A stretch of DNA of 10,299 nucleotides, taken from positions 1 to 10,299 of the forward strand of contig RBKG01000162.1 of NCBI GenBank assembly GCA_003640335.1, read 5' to 3'. Under the pieces are notes generated by a model. The model had not been told where the DNA came from and did not search any database. It saw nothing but the letters and a program-made list of their open reading frames with translations. Made by a program: the position numbers and the translations under genes. This DNA comes from Porphyromonas sp. (lineage in GTDB: Bacteria; Bacteroidota; Bacteroidia; Bacteroidales; Porphyromonadaceae). Shown one piece after another: positions 1 through 6,518 of this stretch. Each line of letters begins with the position of its first letter. The stretch's first letter is position 1.

Positions 1-191
1 CTCGTACCGTACGAGCGACTCATACATTTGTTAATGAAGACTACAGAGGGCAAGGTATCGCCGCAAAGCTTGTAGATGCTCTTATTGAATATTGCACCGC
101 TGAAGGATTATCCATTATCCCCGTGTGTAGCTACGTTGTGAAATTAGCTCAACGTGAAGAACGCTTAAAGAAGCTAGTCAAGCAGGACTAA
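1..191 (+). CDS. GNAT-type N-acetyltransferase, C-terminal fragment
   Basis: The reading frame enters at base 3 and runs to TAA at 189-191, giving about 62 residues; the start lies outside the window. The fragment reads HTFVNEDYRGQGIA-AKLVDALIEYC and then GLSIIPVCSYV. This is the acetyl-CoA pyrophosphate-binding loop (R-G-Q-G-I-A) followed by the beta-strand and P-x-C-x-Y/F-V element of the small, single-domain GNAT proteins of the COG2388/PF14542 type, which are usually about 90-100 residues. The missing part would then be roughly 30-40 residues. Members of this family are predicted acetyl-CoA-dependent transferases whose substrates are mostly unknown, so none is assigned. The C-terminal tail is rich in Lys, Arg and Glu. 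The gene ends at a strong hairpin terminator and converges with the DUF1573 gene. Confidence 0.8.
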   Translation, partial: RTVRATHTFVNEDYRGQGIAAKLVDALIEYCTAEGLSIIPVCSYVVKLAQREERLKKLVKQD

Positions 192-237
192 AAGAAACTC
201 CCACCGCTCTTATGAACGGTGGGAGTTTCTTTTTTAT
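191..237. terminator. Strong intrinsic terminator between convergent genes, probably bidirectional
   Basis: A perfect 16-bp stem pairs 191-206 with 217-232 around a 10-nt loop (207-216). The GC-rich part is CTCCCACCG/CGGTGGGAG. The + strand continues into a T-rich run (about 226-240). The outer stem bases AAAGAAA/TTTCTTT also supply a T-run when read on the minus strand. The element overlaps the last base of the acetyltransferase stop codon and lies 18 bp beyond the end of the DUF1573 gene, so it can end transcription from both sides. Confidence 0.9.
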
Positions 238-249
238 TTTGTCTAATTA

Positions 250-633
250 CTACTGGACAATTCCACGAATACGTATCGTATACGAACCATCTTGTCCATT
301 GCTGTAAACAGCTATCGTTTTCACAAACTGACCTGGACGACCAGCAGGATCAAAGCTAACTACGATCTTACCTTCTGCTCCTGGAGCGATAGGCTCTTTA
401 TCGTATTGTGGCGTTGTGCAACCACAAGCACTAACAACTCTCGTGATTACTAGTGGCGCATTGCCTGTATTCTTAAAAGTAAATGTATAAGATACTTTTC
501 CATTCACTTCTTTGATTGTGCCAAAATCATGTTCAGCTTTTGGAAAGCTAATAGCGGCACCTTTTCCAGCTTGCGCAAAGGCTATTCCTACGAATAGGCA
601 CATTGCTGTAAGGATATACAATAACTTCTTCAT
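250..633 (-). CDS. Small secreted DUF1573 protein
   Basis: This 127-residue protein starts with a signal peptide (MKKLLYILTAMCLFVGIAFA, probable cleavage after Ala20). Almost all of the rest is one DUF1573 domain (PF07610). Recognisable points are HDFGTI near residues 35-40, YTFTFKNTGNAPLVI (about 49-63), the S-A-C-G-C-T motif with Cys70 and Cys72, and P-I-A-P-G near 81-85 followed by a V-V-S-F-D-P strand and P-G-Q-F-V-K-T-I. DUF1573 is an Ig-like beta-sandwich very common in Bacteroidota; its function is not established. The paired cysteines suggest an oxidising periplasmic location or metal binding, which is inference. The gene has its own promoter upstream, is 69 bp downstream of dacB, and ends just before the shared terminator. 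Family assignment is firm, function unknown. Confidence 0.92.
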   Translation of the reverse strand: MKKLLYILTAMCLFVGIAFAQAGKGAAISFPKAEHDFGTIKEVNGKVSYTFTFKNTGNAPLVITRVVSACGCTTPQYDKEPIAPGAEGKIVVSFDPAGRPGQFVKTIAVYSNGQDGSYTIRIRGIVQ

Positions 634-663
634 AATCTACTTATGTTTTAAGTTTAATCTCTG

Positions 664-696
664 CAAAGATACATAATTAATAGAATATTGCATAAA
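664..696 (-). promoter_or_regulatory. Bacteroidota-type promoter for the DUF1573 gene
   Basis: Read on the minus strand, TATCTTTG (complement of 664-671) is a perfect match to the Bacteroidota -7 box TAnnTTTG. A TTTATG element (complement of 691-696), 19 nt upstream, is a loose match to the -33 box. Transcription would start about 20-25 nt before the ATG at 633. This suggests that DUF1573 can be transcribed independently of dacB. Confidence 0.72.
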
Positions 697-702
697 TGGC
701 AA

Positions 703-2166
703 TTATCTAAAGGGTTCTGCCTGCAAAGGTATCATATCATCTGTTATACGCCAAGCTTCCTGTACAATGCTATGCAGTACTGCACGTGAAGCCCAAGCTC
801 CAGGCATTCCATTCGTTAGATACACAATGCTATACCAGTCTCGCCCATCATAGACATATCCCACATAAGTGGATACTCCTCTCATCGTACCACTCTTTAA
901 GTAGACCTTAACATCTCTACGAGATGGCATCAGATGGCGAACAGTTCCCTCGCGACCGACTTCAGGTAATGTCTCTAATAAAACTCCATCAAGAGGAATA
1001 TGTCCTCCAAATAGTCTTTTCAAAGCCAAACTAAAAGCTCTAGGACTTACCCTATCTCTTCTGTCCAATCCAGAACCATCATACAGTAATAAATCTTGAT
1101 TGCCTAGTTTTAGGGTCTGCTGCCAATAGTTAGTAATAGCTTGACCTTTATCTATATTGGGATTTACTAGTCGTCCAATAGCTTCTGCATAAAAATTCTG
1201 ACTGCGGTAGTTCGTTATGCGAGCCAATGTATCCAACCTCTTAGAATAGTGCGTATGTAGCAACTCTCCTTGTGGTTCGTACCCTTCATAGCTTACAGCA
1301 GACAGATTGTTTTGAAGCACAATACCATTCTTTTGTAGCCCCTCCAACACATAGAAGGCAAATGCTTGTGCAGGAGCAGGATTAGGCATTCTTATTGCTT
1401 GGGTCTGTCTATGCTTGCTATTACCAACTATTGTTATTAGTGGATTACTTTGCTCAGTTACTAGACTTATCCCATTGCTTTTATTCTCTCTAAGAGCCCA
1501 CTTAAGACCTAAACGCTCTCCCGAAGAACTTAACTTATAAGTTCCAGCTTCTCCCGAAAGAGTTAGGCTTAGATTCATAACATTATCTCGGTAATTGAGA
1601 CCAAATAAGCCAGCTCCATAATGTTGTTTTTTATCCTCAGCCAACCATCCAGAGACTTGTCCTAATCCTGTAGGTAGAGAAGCATCAAAATAAACACCTC
1701 CCGAAATTTTTTGGATATGCTTACTTTTAAGTGCCTGAACTAGGTTTCTAACAAAACGCTCATCCTCCCCAGGGATATAACTACTACCAATTGAAGGGTC
1801 ACCACAGCCCCGAATAATGATATTACCGAGTAAAGTACCCTCCTTGACTTCACCTGAGATATAGACTTCTGTAGGAAATCTATAAGTGGGTCCCTTTACG
1901 GTTAGTGCTGCACCGGTAGATAGCACTTTGACAACTGACGCTGGGGTAAATAACTCAGTAAAACGGGTTCTATATATCACAGAGTCATCACTCAACCTCT
2001 GGATACTCATACCAATTCTTCCTCTGTATTTGGCTTCGGCTGCTGAGACAATAGGGTCAATTCTCATGCTAAGAGGAAGCATCTGAGCCCCCCCCTGCCT
2101 AATGCTTCCTAAGCTCAGGAGCATCCCCAGCATTAATATATTTGTTCTTTTAGATACTTTCATCAT
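703..2166 (-). CDS. dacB: D-alanyl-D-alanine carboxypeptidase/endopeptidase, penicillin-binding protein 4 (peptidase S13)
   Basis: PBP4 family proteins cut the terminal D-Ala from peptidoglycan pentapeptides and/or D-Ala-mDAP crosslinks in the periplasm. From the ATG at 2166 the product is 487 residues, close to E. coli PBP4. All three catalytic motifs are present: S-V-V-K at 77-80 (nucleophile Ser77), S-Q-N at 322-324 followed by F-Y-A-E, and K-S-G-T at 424-427. The region between the first two motifs has the extra domains typical of S13, including I-I-I-R-G-x-G-D-P near 116-124 and Y-D-G-S-G-L near 362-367. A signal peptide covers about residues 1-27 (hydrophobic core ILMLGMLLSLGS). Start choice: TTG at 2169, ATG at 2166 and ATG at 2163 are consecutive in-frame codons; an ATG is preferred. 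The start overlaps the upstream membrane-protein gene by 17 bp, implying translational coupling. A G8 tract interrupts the end of the signal-peptide coding sequence. Confidence 0.93.
   Translation of the reverse strand: MMKVSKRTNILMLGMLLSLGSIRQGGAQMLPLSMRIDPIVSAAEAKYRGRIGMSIQRLSDDSVIYRTRFTELFTPASVVKVLSTGAALTVKGPTYRFPTEVYISGEVKEGTLLGNIIIRGCGDPSIGSSYIPGEDERFVRNLVQALKSKHIQKISGGVYFDASLPTGLGQVSGWLAEDKKQHYGAGLFGLNYRDNVMNLSLTLSGEAGTYKLSSSGERLGLKWALRENKSNGISLVTEQSNPLITIVGNSKHRQTQAIRMPNPAPAQAFAFYVLEGLQKNGIVLQNNLSAVSYEGYEPQGELLHTHYSKRLDTLARITNYRSQNFYAEAIGRLVNPNIDKGQAITNYWQQTLKLGNQDLLLYDGSGLDRRDRVSPRAFSLALKRLFGGHIPLDGVLLETLPEVGREGTVRHLMPSRRDVKVYLKSGTMRGVSTYVGYVYDGRDWYSIVYLTNGMPGAWASRAVLHSIVQEAWRITDDMIPLQAEPFR
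2088..2095 (-). repeat. G8 homopolymer (C8 on + strand) in the dacB signal-peptide region
   Basis: Eight consecutive C on the + strand read as G8 in the dacB message, spanning codons 24-27 (Gln-Gly-Gly-Ala). The current length keeps the gene in frame. By direct reading, loss of one G leads to TGA eight codons after the glycine codons, and gain of one G leads to TAG after a similar distance. The tract is in the position expected of a contingency locus, but slippage has not been shown. Confidence 0.85.
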
Positions 2167-3298
2167 CAATACTTGTGCTCTTAATCTGTTGCTTCAGTTT
2201 CTGAGCAAGTAATACAGTCTGCTCTATAAACGGAATTTCACTCTGAATATTGGGACTCATATCCAAACTTAATGTTGCTTGTTTTAGATGTTCAAGAGTC
2301 CACCATTTCCCCTCAATTGGCCTGCAATCTATGTATAGTTGTGTTGGGTCCTCAATCTGAACGACAAAGAGATAAACTAGATAGCGACGATTATTTTCCT
2401 CTATTAAGTATGGTAATAATGGTCTAGGAGCGACTCTACGGACTCCACAAAAACGAGCGTCTATCATGCGTTGGGCAATATCTATCGGACGCTCACCCTC
2501 CACCAACCAATCAGCAAAAGGTGTATCATAACGCTCTATATTAGAAGATACACATGAAGAACCTTTCTCTAGGTAAATCATACCATCACTGACAGATAAA
2601 AGGCGTACGATAGGCAAATATCCATCCACTCCCCCATCTATTTCAGACAGAGCTAGACGACCTATAGGCTCTTGATGCTGATTCATGATAGGTACCCAAT
2701 GCTCTTTGCTCAGCTGATGCTTTAACCATGAAATATGTATGCTCTCAAGTAGGATAGCAATACCGGAAATGCCAGCAAGAGCAAAAGACAGCAAGAGCTC
2801 CCCATAATGGCTCAAACCAACAAATACAATGACGGAAACATAAAGTACTATTGAGAATAAGCAAAAGCTCAGAGCTAGTCTATCAAAATGGAGATACTCA
2901 GCTATTAGGGTTTCATTTCTGCGCTTATCACAGCAGCATGAAGGGCGGCTTAAGCGAGGAAAACGATTGTGTCGAAGCAGTAACAGCCCCAATCCATGAA
3001 TGCTTATAAAAGACAACATCCATAAAGCCTGATATACAAGTATCTGAGCTTCCATCTCAGGACATAAATACGTCAATAGGAGGAAGATTAATATCTGCAA
3101 ACAACTACCGACTAAACCTATCGAAGTTTCTTGACGCCCACCCCTTAAATAGGAAATAATAAATAGAATTACGGATGCTAGAAGAGTGCCTAATATAGCT
3201 CCCCATAACGCACAGAGACACAATCCTAGTAGCATCACTGGAAAAATCATTAGCGTTATCGGAAGGTTTGTTAATCTACCCTTTACTTTTTCACCCAT
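2150..3298 (-). CDS. Polytopic membrane protein with a degenerate Nudix-like C-terminal domain
   Basis: I do not recognise a named family for this 382-residue protein. The first half is hydrophobic, with about six membrane segments (roughly 12-31, 33-51, 61-79, 86-108, 141-162, 167-188). Basic loops at 52-56 and 109-127 fit an N-in, C-in topology. The second loop holds three consecutive cysteines (121-123) beside basic residues. Residues about 200-345 are soluble and resemble a Nudix fold: DGYLPIVRLLSVSDGMIYLEK (about 225-245), GERPIDIAQRMIDARFCG (about 268-285, at the Nudix-box position), YLVYLFVVQIE (about 306-316), and a W-W-T-L-E-H-L motif (332-338). The Nudix-box glutamates that bind metal are missing (R-M-I-D-A-R where R-E-x-x-E-E is expected), so hydrolase activity is unlikely and a binding or regulatory role is more plausible. 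The 3' end overlaps dacB by 17 bp, hinting at an envelope-related role. The ORF is firm; the Nudix resemblance is by eye. Confidence 0.8.
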   Translation of the reverse strand: MGEKVKGRLTNLPITLMIFPVMLLGLCLCALWGAILGTLLASVILFIISYLRGGRQETSIGLVGSCLQILIFLLLTYLCPEMEAQILVYQALWMLSFISIHGLGLLLLRHNRFPRLSRPSCCCDKRRNETLIAEYLHFDRLALSFCLFSIVLYVSVIVFVGLSHYGELLLSFALAGISGIAILLESIHISWLKHQLSKEHWVPIMNQHQEPIGRLALSEIDGGVDGYLPIVRLLSVSDGMIYLEKGSSCVSSNIERYDTPFADWLVEGERPIDIAQRMIDARFCGVRRVAPRPLLPYLIEENNRRYLVYLFVVQIEDPTQLYIDCRPIEGKWWTLEHLKQATLSLDMSPNIQSEIPFIEQTVLLAQKLKQQIKSTSIDDESI

Positions 3299-3797
3299 TC
3301 AAATTTATATCAACTTATTTGATTATTAGTAACCGCCTAAAAATCTTACTTCATTATCTGTAACCTCTATATAACTAAATAGTTGTATCATCAATGCCTC
3401 CTACTCATTAAAGCTACACGCACATAAACATAATCTAAAGCGATTAAAGTATGATAAACATCAAAAATGCCCTCTCAAAAACGGAATATAAGTCACTATA
3501 AATCAAATGATAATAGAAACAAAACCATCAGTTCATTTATTATTCTGCAAACTTCAGCTGTAGTCTGTACAAACTACAGCTGAAGTTTGTACAGACTACA
3601 CGTGTAGTTTGCACAGACTTCGCCGAAGTTTGGAGATTAGGAAACTTAACTTACACTTTATCTTCACACTCACTAAAACTTTAGTAGCTTGCTCTCAAAA
3701 TAAAGACACAGAATATATAAGCCATAATCTAAGTATAATGAACACGTACAGCCAATTCTCAGTTATTAGATTAAACAAATACGATTTACACAACTAA
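3299..3797. other. AT-rich intergenic region between divergent genes
   Basis: About 500 bp separate the divergently transcribed membrane-protein gene and ispG. Apart from the 22-bp palindrome array at 3548-3632, I see no supported gene, RNA or terminator. Any + strand frame through 3609-3797 needs a TTG start inside the repeat and has no family resemblance. Promoters for both flanking genes should be here, but no clean TAnnTTTG box sits at a sensible distance. The nearest candidate for ispG is TTTG at 3629-3632 with TACACTTT 19 nt later, a poor match. Confidence 0.6.
3548..3632. repeat. Four tandem palindromic units with an exact 22-bp period
   Basis: Units begin at 3548, 3570, 3592 and 3614. 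Each is 20 bp (the last 19) and follows CARACTWC-N(3-4)-GWAGTYTG, with a two-base linker (TA, TA, CA) giving a 22-bp step. The central cores are AGCT, AGCT, ACGT and GCC. Each unit is an imperfect palindrome, and the junctions GTYTG-TA/CA-CARAC are also palindromic, so alternative hairpins are possible. Units 1 and 2 are reverse complements of each other except for one position. The array lies 166-250 bp upstream of the ispG start and about 250 bp upstream of the divergent gene. It could be an array of dimer-binding sites in phase with the helix, or an intergenic repeat element; the sequence alone does not decide. Confidence 0.9.
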
Positions 3798-5576
3798 ATG
3801 AATACATCCAAGCCTATATATTCAGGCCCCTGCACCTATGAACGCAGACCGGCCATAGAGGTTACTATAGGTAACTTAAAGCTCGGTGGCGCACATCCTG
3901 TACGCTTACAATCTATGGCTAACACAGATACCAATGATACAGAAGGTTCTGTTGCTCAAGCTGAGCGTATTATTAAGGCAGGAGCTGACCTTCTTCGTTA
4001 TACTACGCAAGGTCGCAGAGAAGCGGCAAATATGGCTAACATCGCTGAGGGTATCCACCATTTAGGTTATACTACTCCACTTGTCGCTGATGTACACTTT
4101 AACCCCAATGCTGCTGATGAGGCCCTTGAACATATTGAAAAGGTACGTATTAACCCCGGTAATTATGTAGATACAAAGAGTAGCACTCCTAGAGAATGGA
4201 CAGACGAGCTGTTTGAGGAGATGCACAACAAGGTTATTGAACGCTTTGGTAAGTTTGTACTAAGAGCAAAAGAACTTGGACGAGCTATTCGCATAGGGGT
4301 TAACCATGGCTCTCTCTCTGAACGTATGCTAACTCGTTATGGAGATACCCCTGAAGGTATGATTGAGAGCTGTCTGGAGTATCTTGATGTATGTAGAATG
4401 CACGACTTCCATGATATCGTCATCTCTATGAAAAGTAGTAACACCCTTGTCATGACTGCAGCGGTGCGACTGCTCTCTAAAACTTTAGCAGAGAGAGGAT
4501 ATCCCGCTTATCCCCTACATCTAGGAGTTACTGAGGCTGGAGAGGGTGAAGACGGACGTATTAAGAGTGCCGTTGGAATAGGTTCTCTACTGGCAGATGG
4601 ACTAGGAGATACTATTCGCGTATCTCTCAGCGAAGAACCAGAAGCCGAAATCCCTGTAGCAAAAACTCTTGTAGACTACATCTCTAGCCGTCAACCTCTT
4701 GATGTAGATACAGCTATACTACCCGATTGGAATGAATACACGAATTTATCCTATAACGACCGTAAAAATAGTATCGCTATAGGAAAACTTGCTGGTGGTG
4801 GCAACCTACCTATTGTACTCAGTAATGCTACACCTTCTAATTCTGGAGATAGCACTAAAGCAGACTACTACATAAGTGACTCTGGAGCTATTACCAATGC
4901 TCAAGGAGCTATCATGAAAGATTTTAGCTATGTCGAACTTGATTGTTACAGCATCACAGAGGAAGCATTAGCAAATGTTCAAGAGACAAGTCTTATCTTA
5001 CTCAATGCACCAGGCAATAATGCTATAGCCGAATGGCGTCTAGGTTTTACTCTTTTACGTCGTGCAGGGATAAAGAACTCCATTATCTTACGCCGCACAT
5101 ACACGACTAATGATATTGAGTTATTCCGCTTACAATTAGCTGCCGATGCAGGTACAATCATAATTGATGGGTGGTCTAATGGTCTGTATATTTCTGCTCC
5201 TAATCTCCAAGAGGAAGATGTAATTAAGACAGAACTAGGAGTACTCCAAGCAACCCGCCTAAGAATGAGCAAAACTGAATTTATCAGTTGCCCCGGATGT
5301 GGACGCACACTCTATAGTCTGACAGAAACTATTGCCAAAATCAAAGCTGCAACTTCGCACCTGAAAGGATTAAAAATAGGCGTCATGGGTTGCATCGTCA
5401 ATGGACCGGGAGAGATGGCTGATGCCGACTATGGTTATGTAGGTGCAGCTCCAGGTAAGATAGACTTATACAAGGGACAAGAATGTATCCGCAGAGGTAT
5501 TCCTCAAGAAGAAGCCGTTAATCAGCTTATTGATTTAATCAAAAGCGAAGGCGACTGGAGAGAACCAACAAACTAA
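3798..5576 (+). CDS. ispG: 4-hydroxy-3-methylbut-2-enyl diphosphate synthase (long form, with insertion domain)
   Basis: IspG reduces MEcPP to HMBPP in the penultimate step of the MEP isoprenoid pathway, using a [4Fe-4S] cluster and reduced ferredoxin or flavodoxin. The protein is 592 residues, against about 360-410 for the short form. Residues about 15-300 form the TIM barrel (VRLQSMANTDT at 35-45, VADVHFNP at 97-104, KVRINPGN at 115-122, RIGVNHGSLS at 165-174, HLGVTEAGEG at 241-250). Residues about 300-485 are the extra domain seen in Bacteroidota, Chlamydia and plants. The C-terminal Fe-S domain has Cys498 and Cys501 (S-C-P-G-C-G-R) and Cys532 with Glu539 (G-C-I-V-N-G-P-G-E). This is the three-Cys-plus-Glu ligand set of the family, with the usual seven-residue Cys-Glu spacing. 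The ATG directly follows an in-frame TAA. The next gene starts 17 nt after its stop, so the two are probably co-transcribed. Confidence 0.97.
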   Translation: MNTSKPIYSGPCTYERRPAIEVTIGNLKLGGAHPVRLQSMANTDTNDTEGSVAQAERIIKAGADLLRYTTQGRREAANMANIAEGIHHLGYTTPLVADVHFNPNAADEALEHIEKVRINPGNYVDTKSSTPREWTDELFEEMHNKVIERFGKFVLRAKELGRAIRIGVNHGSLSERMLTRYGDTPEGMIESCLEYLDVCRMHDFHDIVISMKSSNTLVMTAAVRLLSKTLAERGYPAYPLHLGVTEAGEGEDGRIKSAVGIGSLLADGLGDTIRVSLSEEPEAEIPVAKTLVDYISSRQPLDVDTAILPDWNEYTNLSYNDRKNSIAIGKLAGGGNLPIVLSNATPSNSGDSTKADYYISDSGAITNAQGAIMKDFSYVELDCYSITEEALANVQETSLILLNAPGNNAIAEWRLGFTLLRRAGIKNSIILRRTYTTNDIELFRLQLAADAGTIIIDGWSNGLYISAPNLQEEDVIKTELGVLQATRLRMSKTEFISCPGCGRTLYSLTETIAKIKAATSHLKGLKIGVMGCIVNGPGEMADADYGYVGAAPGKIDLYKGQECIRRGIPQEEAVNQLIDLIKSEGDWREPTN

Positions 5577-5593
5577 TAACTTAATCTATAGTC

Positions 5594-6253
5594 ATGAGAA
5601 AATTATTTATTTCTTTTGCGCTACTTATTTCAACGATAAGTATTGCCTCAGCTCAAGTTCTCGGCATCCACCCTCGTTTTGAAGCTGGAGCTAGCCTTCC
5701 AAAAATCGAGTCTTCTCTTGGGAACATCGATTTACATAGCAACTCTAATACGGGTTACCGCGTGGGGGTTGCAGTAGAGCTTCCCATACTTCCTTTTGTA
5801 TATATTGCTCCAGGAGTTGCTCTACGTAACAATCAGATCAGTAGCAATGGAAATAGAAACACGCTCTCAGATATTACCAGACTCATCGATCAGGCATTGG
5901 GAACAAAAATTTCTGATGAAAGTGTAGGTCTAGGTCCTAATGGTACTCTTACATATCTCCTCGTTCCTGTCAATATAGGAACAAAGTTCAGTCTTCTTGG
6001 ATTAGGTGTTTCTGCAGAAGCTGGTCCTTATGCAAGCTATGCGATCAACACTCCATTAGCTAATTTTGGAGACAATATTTCTCCCAATAAGTTTACCTAT
6101 GGACTTGGAGGAAGCGTAGCGGCTCATCTTGGTAAGACTACATTCCGTCTAGGATATGAATATAATCTAAGCAAGAGGTTCTCTTCCGAGGGTAAAACTA
6201 CTCCCCAATATAAGGATAATGCATTCTTTTTCACCGTTGGATATAGATTGTAA
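5594..6253 (+). CDS. Outer-membrane beta-barrel protein (porin-like, OMP_b-brl type)
   Basis: This 219-residue protein has a clear signal peptide (MRKLFISFALLISTISIASA, probable cleavage after Ala20) followed by alternating hydrophobic/polar strands typical of a small eight- to ten-stranded barrel. Examples are YRVGVAVELPILPFVYIAPGV-type strand pairs at about 55-76, YLLVPVNIGTKF at 121-132, AEAGPYASYA at 141-150 and TFRLGYEYNLSKRF at 183-196. The last strand, FFFTVGYRL, ends in a hydrophobic residue, as expected of a beta-signal recognised by the BAM machinery. It matches the general style of Bacteroidota PF13568-like barrels. Cargo or function cannot be told from the sequence. It follows ispG by 17 nt without its own visible promoter and ends at a hairpin terminator. 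There is no obvious functional link to isoprenoid synthesis. Confidence 0.85.
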   Translation: MRKLFISFALLISTISIASAQVLGIHPRFEAGASLPKIESSLGNIDLHSNSNTGYRVGVAVELPILPFVYIAPGVALRNNQISSNGNRNTLSDITRLIDQALGTKISDESVGLGPNGTLTYLLVPVNIGTKFSLLGLGVSAEAGPYASYAINTPLANFGDNISPNKFTYGLGGSVAAHLGKTTFRLGYEYNLSKRFSSEGKTTPQYKDNAFFFTVGYRL

Positions 6254-6277
6254 CCTTATCTTTTCATAATATCGCAT

Positions 6278-6320
6278 AATAGGCTGGAGCTAATTTAATC
6301 TTGCTCCAGCCTATTCTTAT
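6278..6320 (+). terminator. Probable intrinsic terminator after the ispG-barrel pair
   Basis: A perfect 13-bp stem pairs 6278-6290 (AATAGGCTGGAGC) with 6303-6315, with a 12-nt AT-rich loop. The following sequence (CTTATTAAAA) is only moderately T-rich, so the stem carries most of the evidence. It begins 25 bp after the beta-barrel stop codon, which is a sensible position. Confidence 0.75.
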
Positions 6321-6337
6321 TAAAATCTGAATTCATA

Positions 6338-6426
6338 ATTGAGACCATTACAAAGTTCCACAAATGAGCAGGGCAGAATATAGAAAATATCCCAGCAAGT
6401 GCCGTATTATGCAATGGTCTCTCAAT
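6338..6426. repeat. Inverted-repeat element of unknown nature upstream of cysS
   Basis: GAGACCATT at 6341-6349 is matched by its exact complement AATGGTCTC at 6413-6421. ATT (6338-6340) and AAT (6424-6426) extend the symmetry after a two-base bulge. The enclosed 63 nt hold a smaller possible hairpin (GGG plus ATAT pairing with ATAT-CCC, about 6371-6393). It lies after the barrel gene's terminator and before the cysS promoter, so it should not be part of either known transcript. It does not fit a tRNA or a riboswitch class that I can recognise. It could be a small structured RNA, a short terminal-inverted-repeat element, or chance. Confidence 0.5.
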
Positions 6427-6453
6427 ATAGTTTGCATCGCATAACACATAATC

Positions 6454-6487
6454 TTGGTTTTACTCTTTAATAGAATAGTTATCTTTG
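6454..6487 (+). promoter_or_regulatory. Bacteroidota-type promoter for cysS
   Basis: TATCTTTG at 6480-6487 is a perfect TAnnTTTG -7 box. TTGG at 6454-6457 is a plausible -33 element, although the spacing (about 23 nt after TTG) is slightly long. Predicted transcription starts near 6494, leaving a leader of about 25 nt before the ATG at 6519. A weak purine-rich AAGG stands just before the start codon. This promoter probably drives cysS and the glycosyltransferase gene. Confidence 0.75.
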
Positions 6488-6518
6488 TAACCATATTAAA
6501 GAATTAAACTTTTAAGGC

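Noticed and set aside
1886..2086. Antisense open frame within dacB, + strand
   Set aside because: It lies fully opposite a strongly supported gene with catalytic motifs and has no protein-family features. Similar antisense frames opposite ispG, cysS and the glycosyltransferase gene, and alternative frames within the exporter genes, were dropped for the same reason.
2474..2536. Active Nudix hydrolase motif in the membrane protein
   Set aside because: On the minus strand the region at the Nudix-box position lacks the R-E-x-x-E-E glutamates needed for metal binding, so only a degenerate, fold-level resemblance is claimed.
3300..3307. TAAATTTG (minus strand) as the promoter of the membrane-protein gene
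   Set aside because: It matches TAnnTTTG but lies immediately before the ATG, so transcription would start inside the coding sequence. It would only work if the true start were further downstream.
3451..3501. Sixteen-codon ATG frame on the + strand
   Set aside because: Too short, with no recognisable peptide family, no clear promoter and no ribosome-binding support.
3548..3632. CRISPR array
   Set aside because: The repeats are directly abutted with two-base linkers, so there are no unique spacers, and no cas gene is nearby.
3629..3660. TTTG plus TACACTTT as an ispG promoter
   Set aside because: The spacing is right (19 nt), but the -7 element does not fit TAnnTTTG and such partial matches are common in AT-rich DNA.
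3609..3797. Open frame of 62 codons on the + strand ending directly before the ispG ATG
   Set aside because: It needs a TTG start within the palindromic repeat, crosses AT-rich sequence, shows no family resemblance or signal peptide, and is simply the stop-free stretch upstream of ispG.
6338..6426. tRNA or known riboswitch
   Set aside because: There is no cloverleaf, no T-loop consensus in the right place, and no SAM, T-box or other riboswitch core that I can recognise. The element is also upstream of the cysS promoter.
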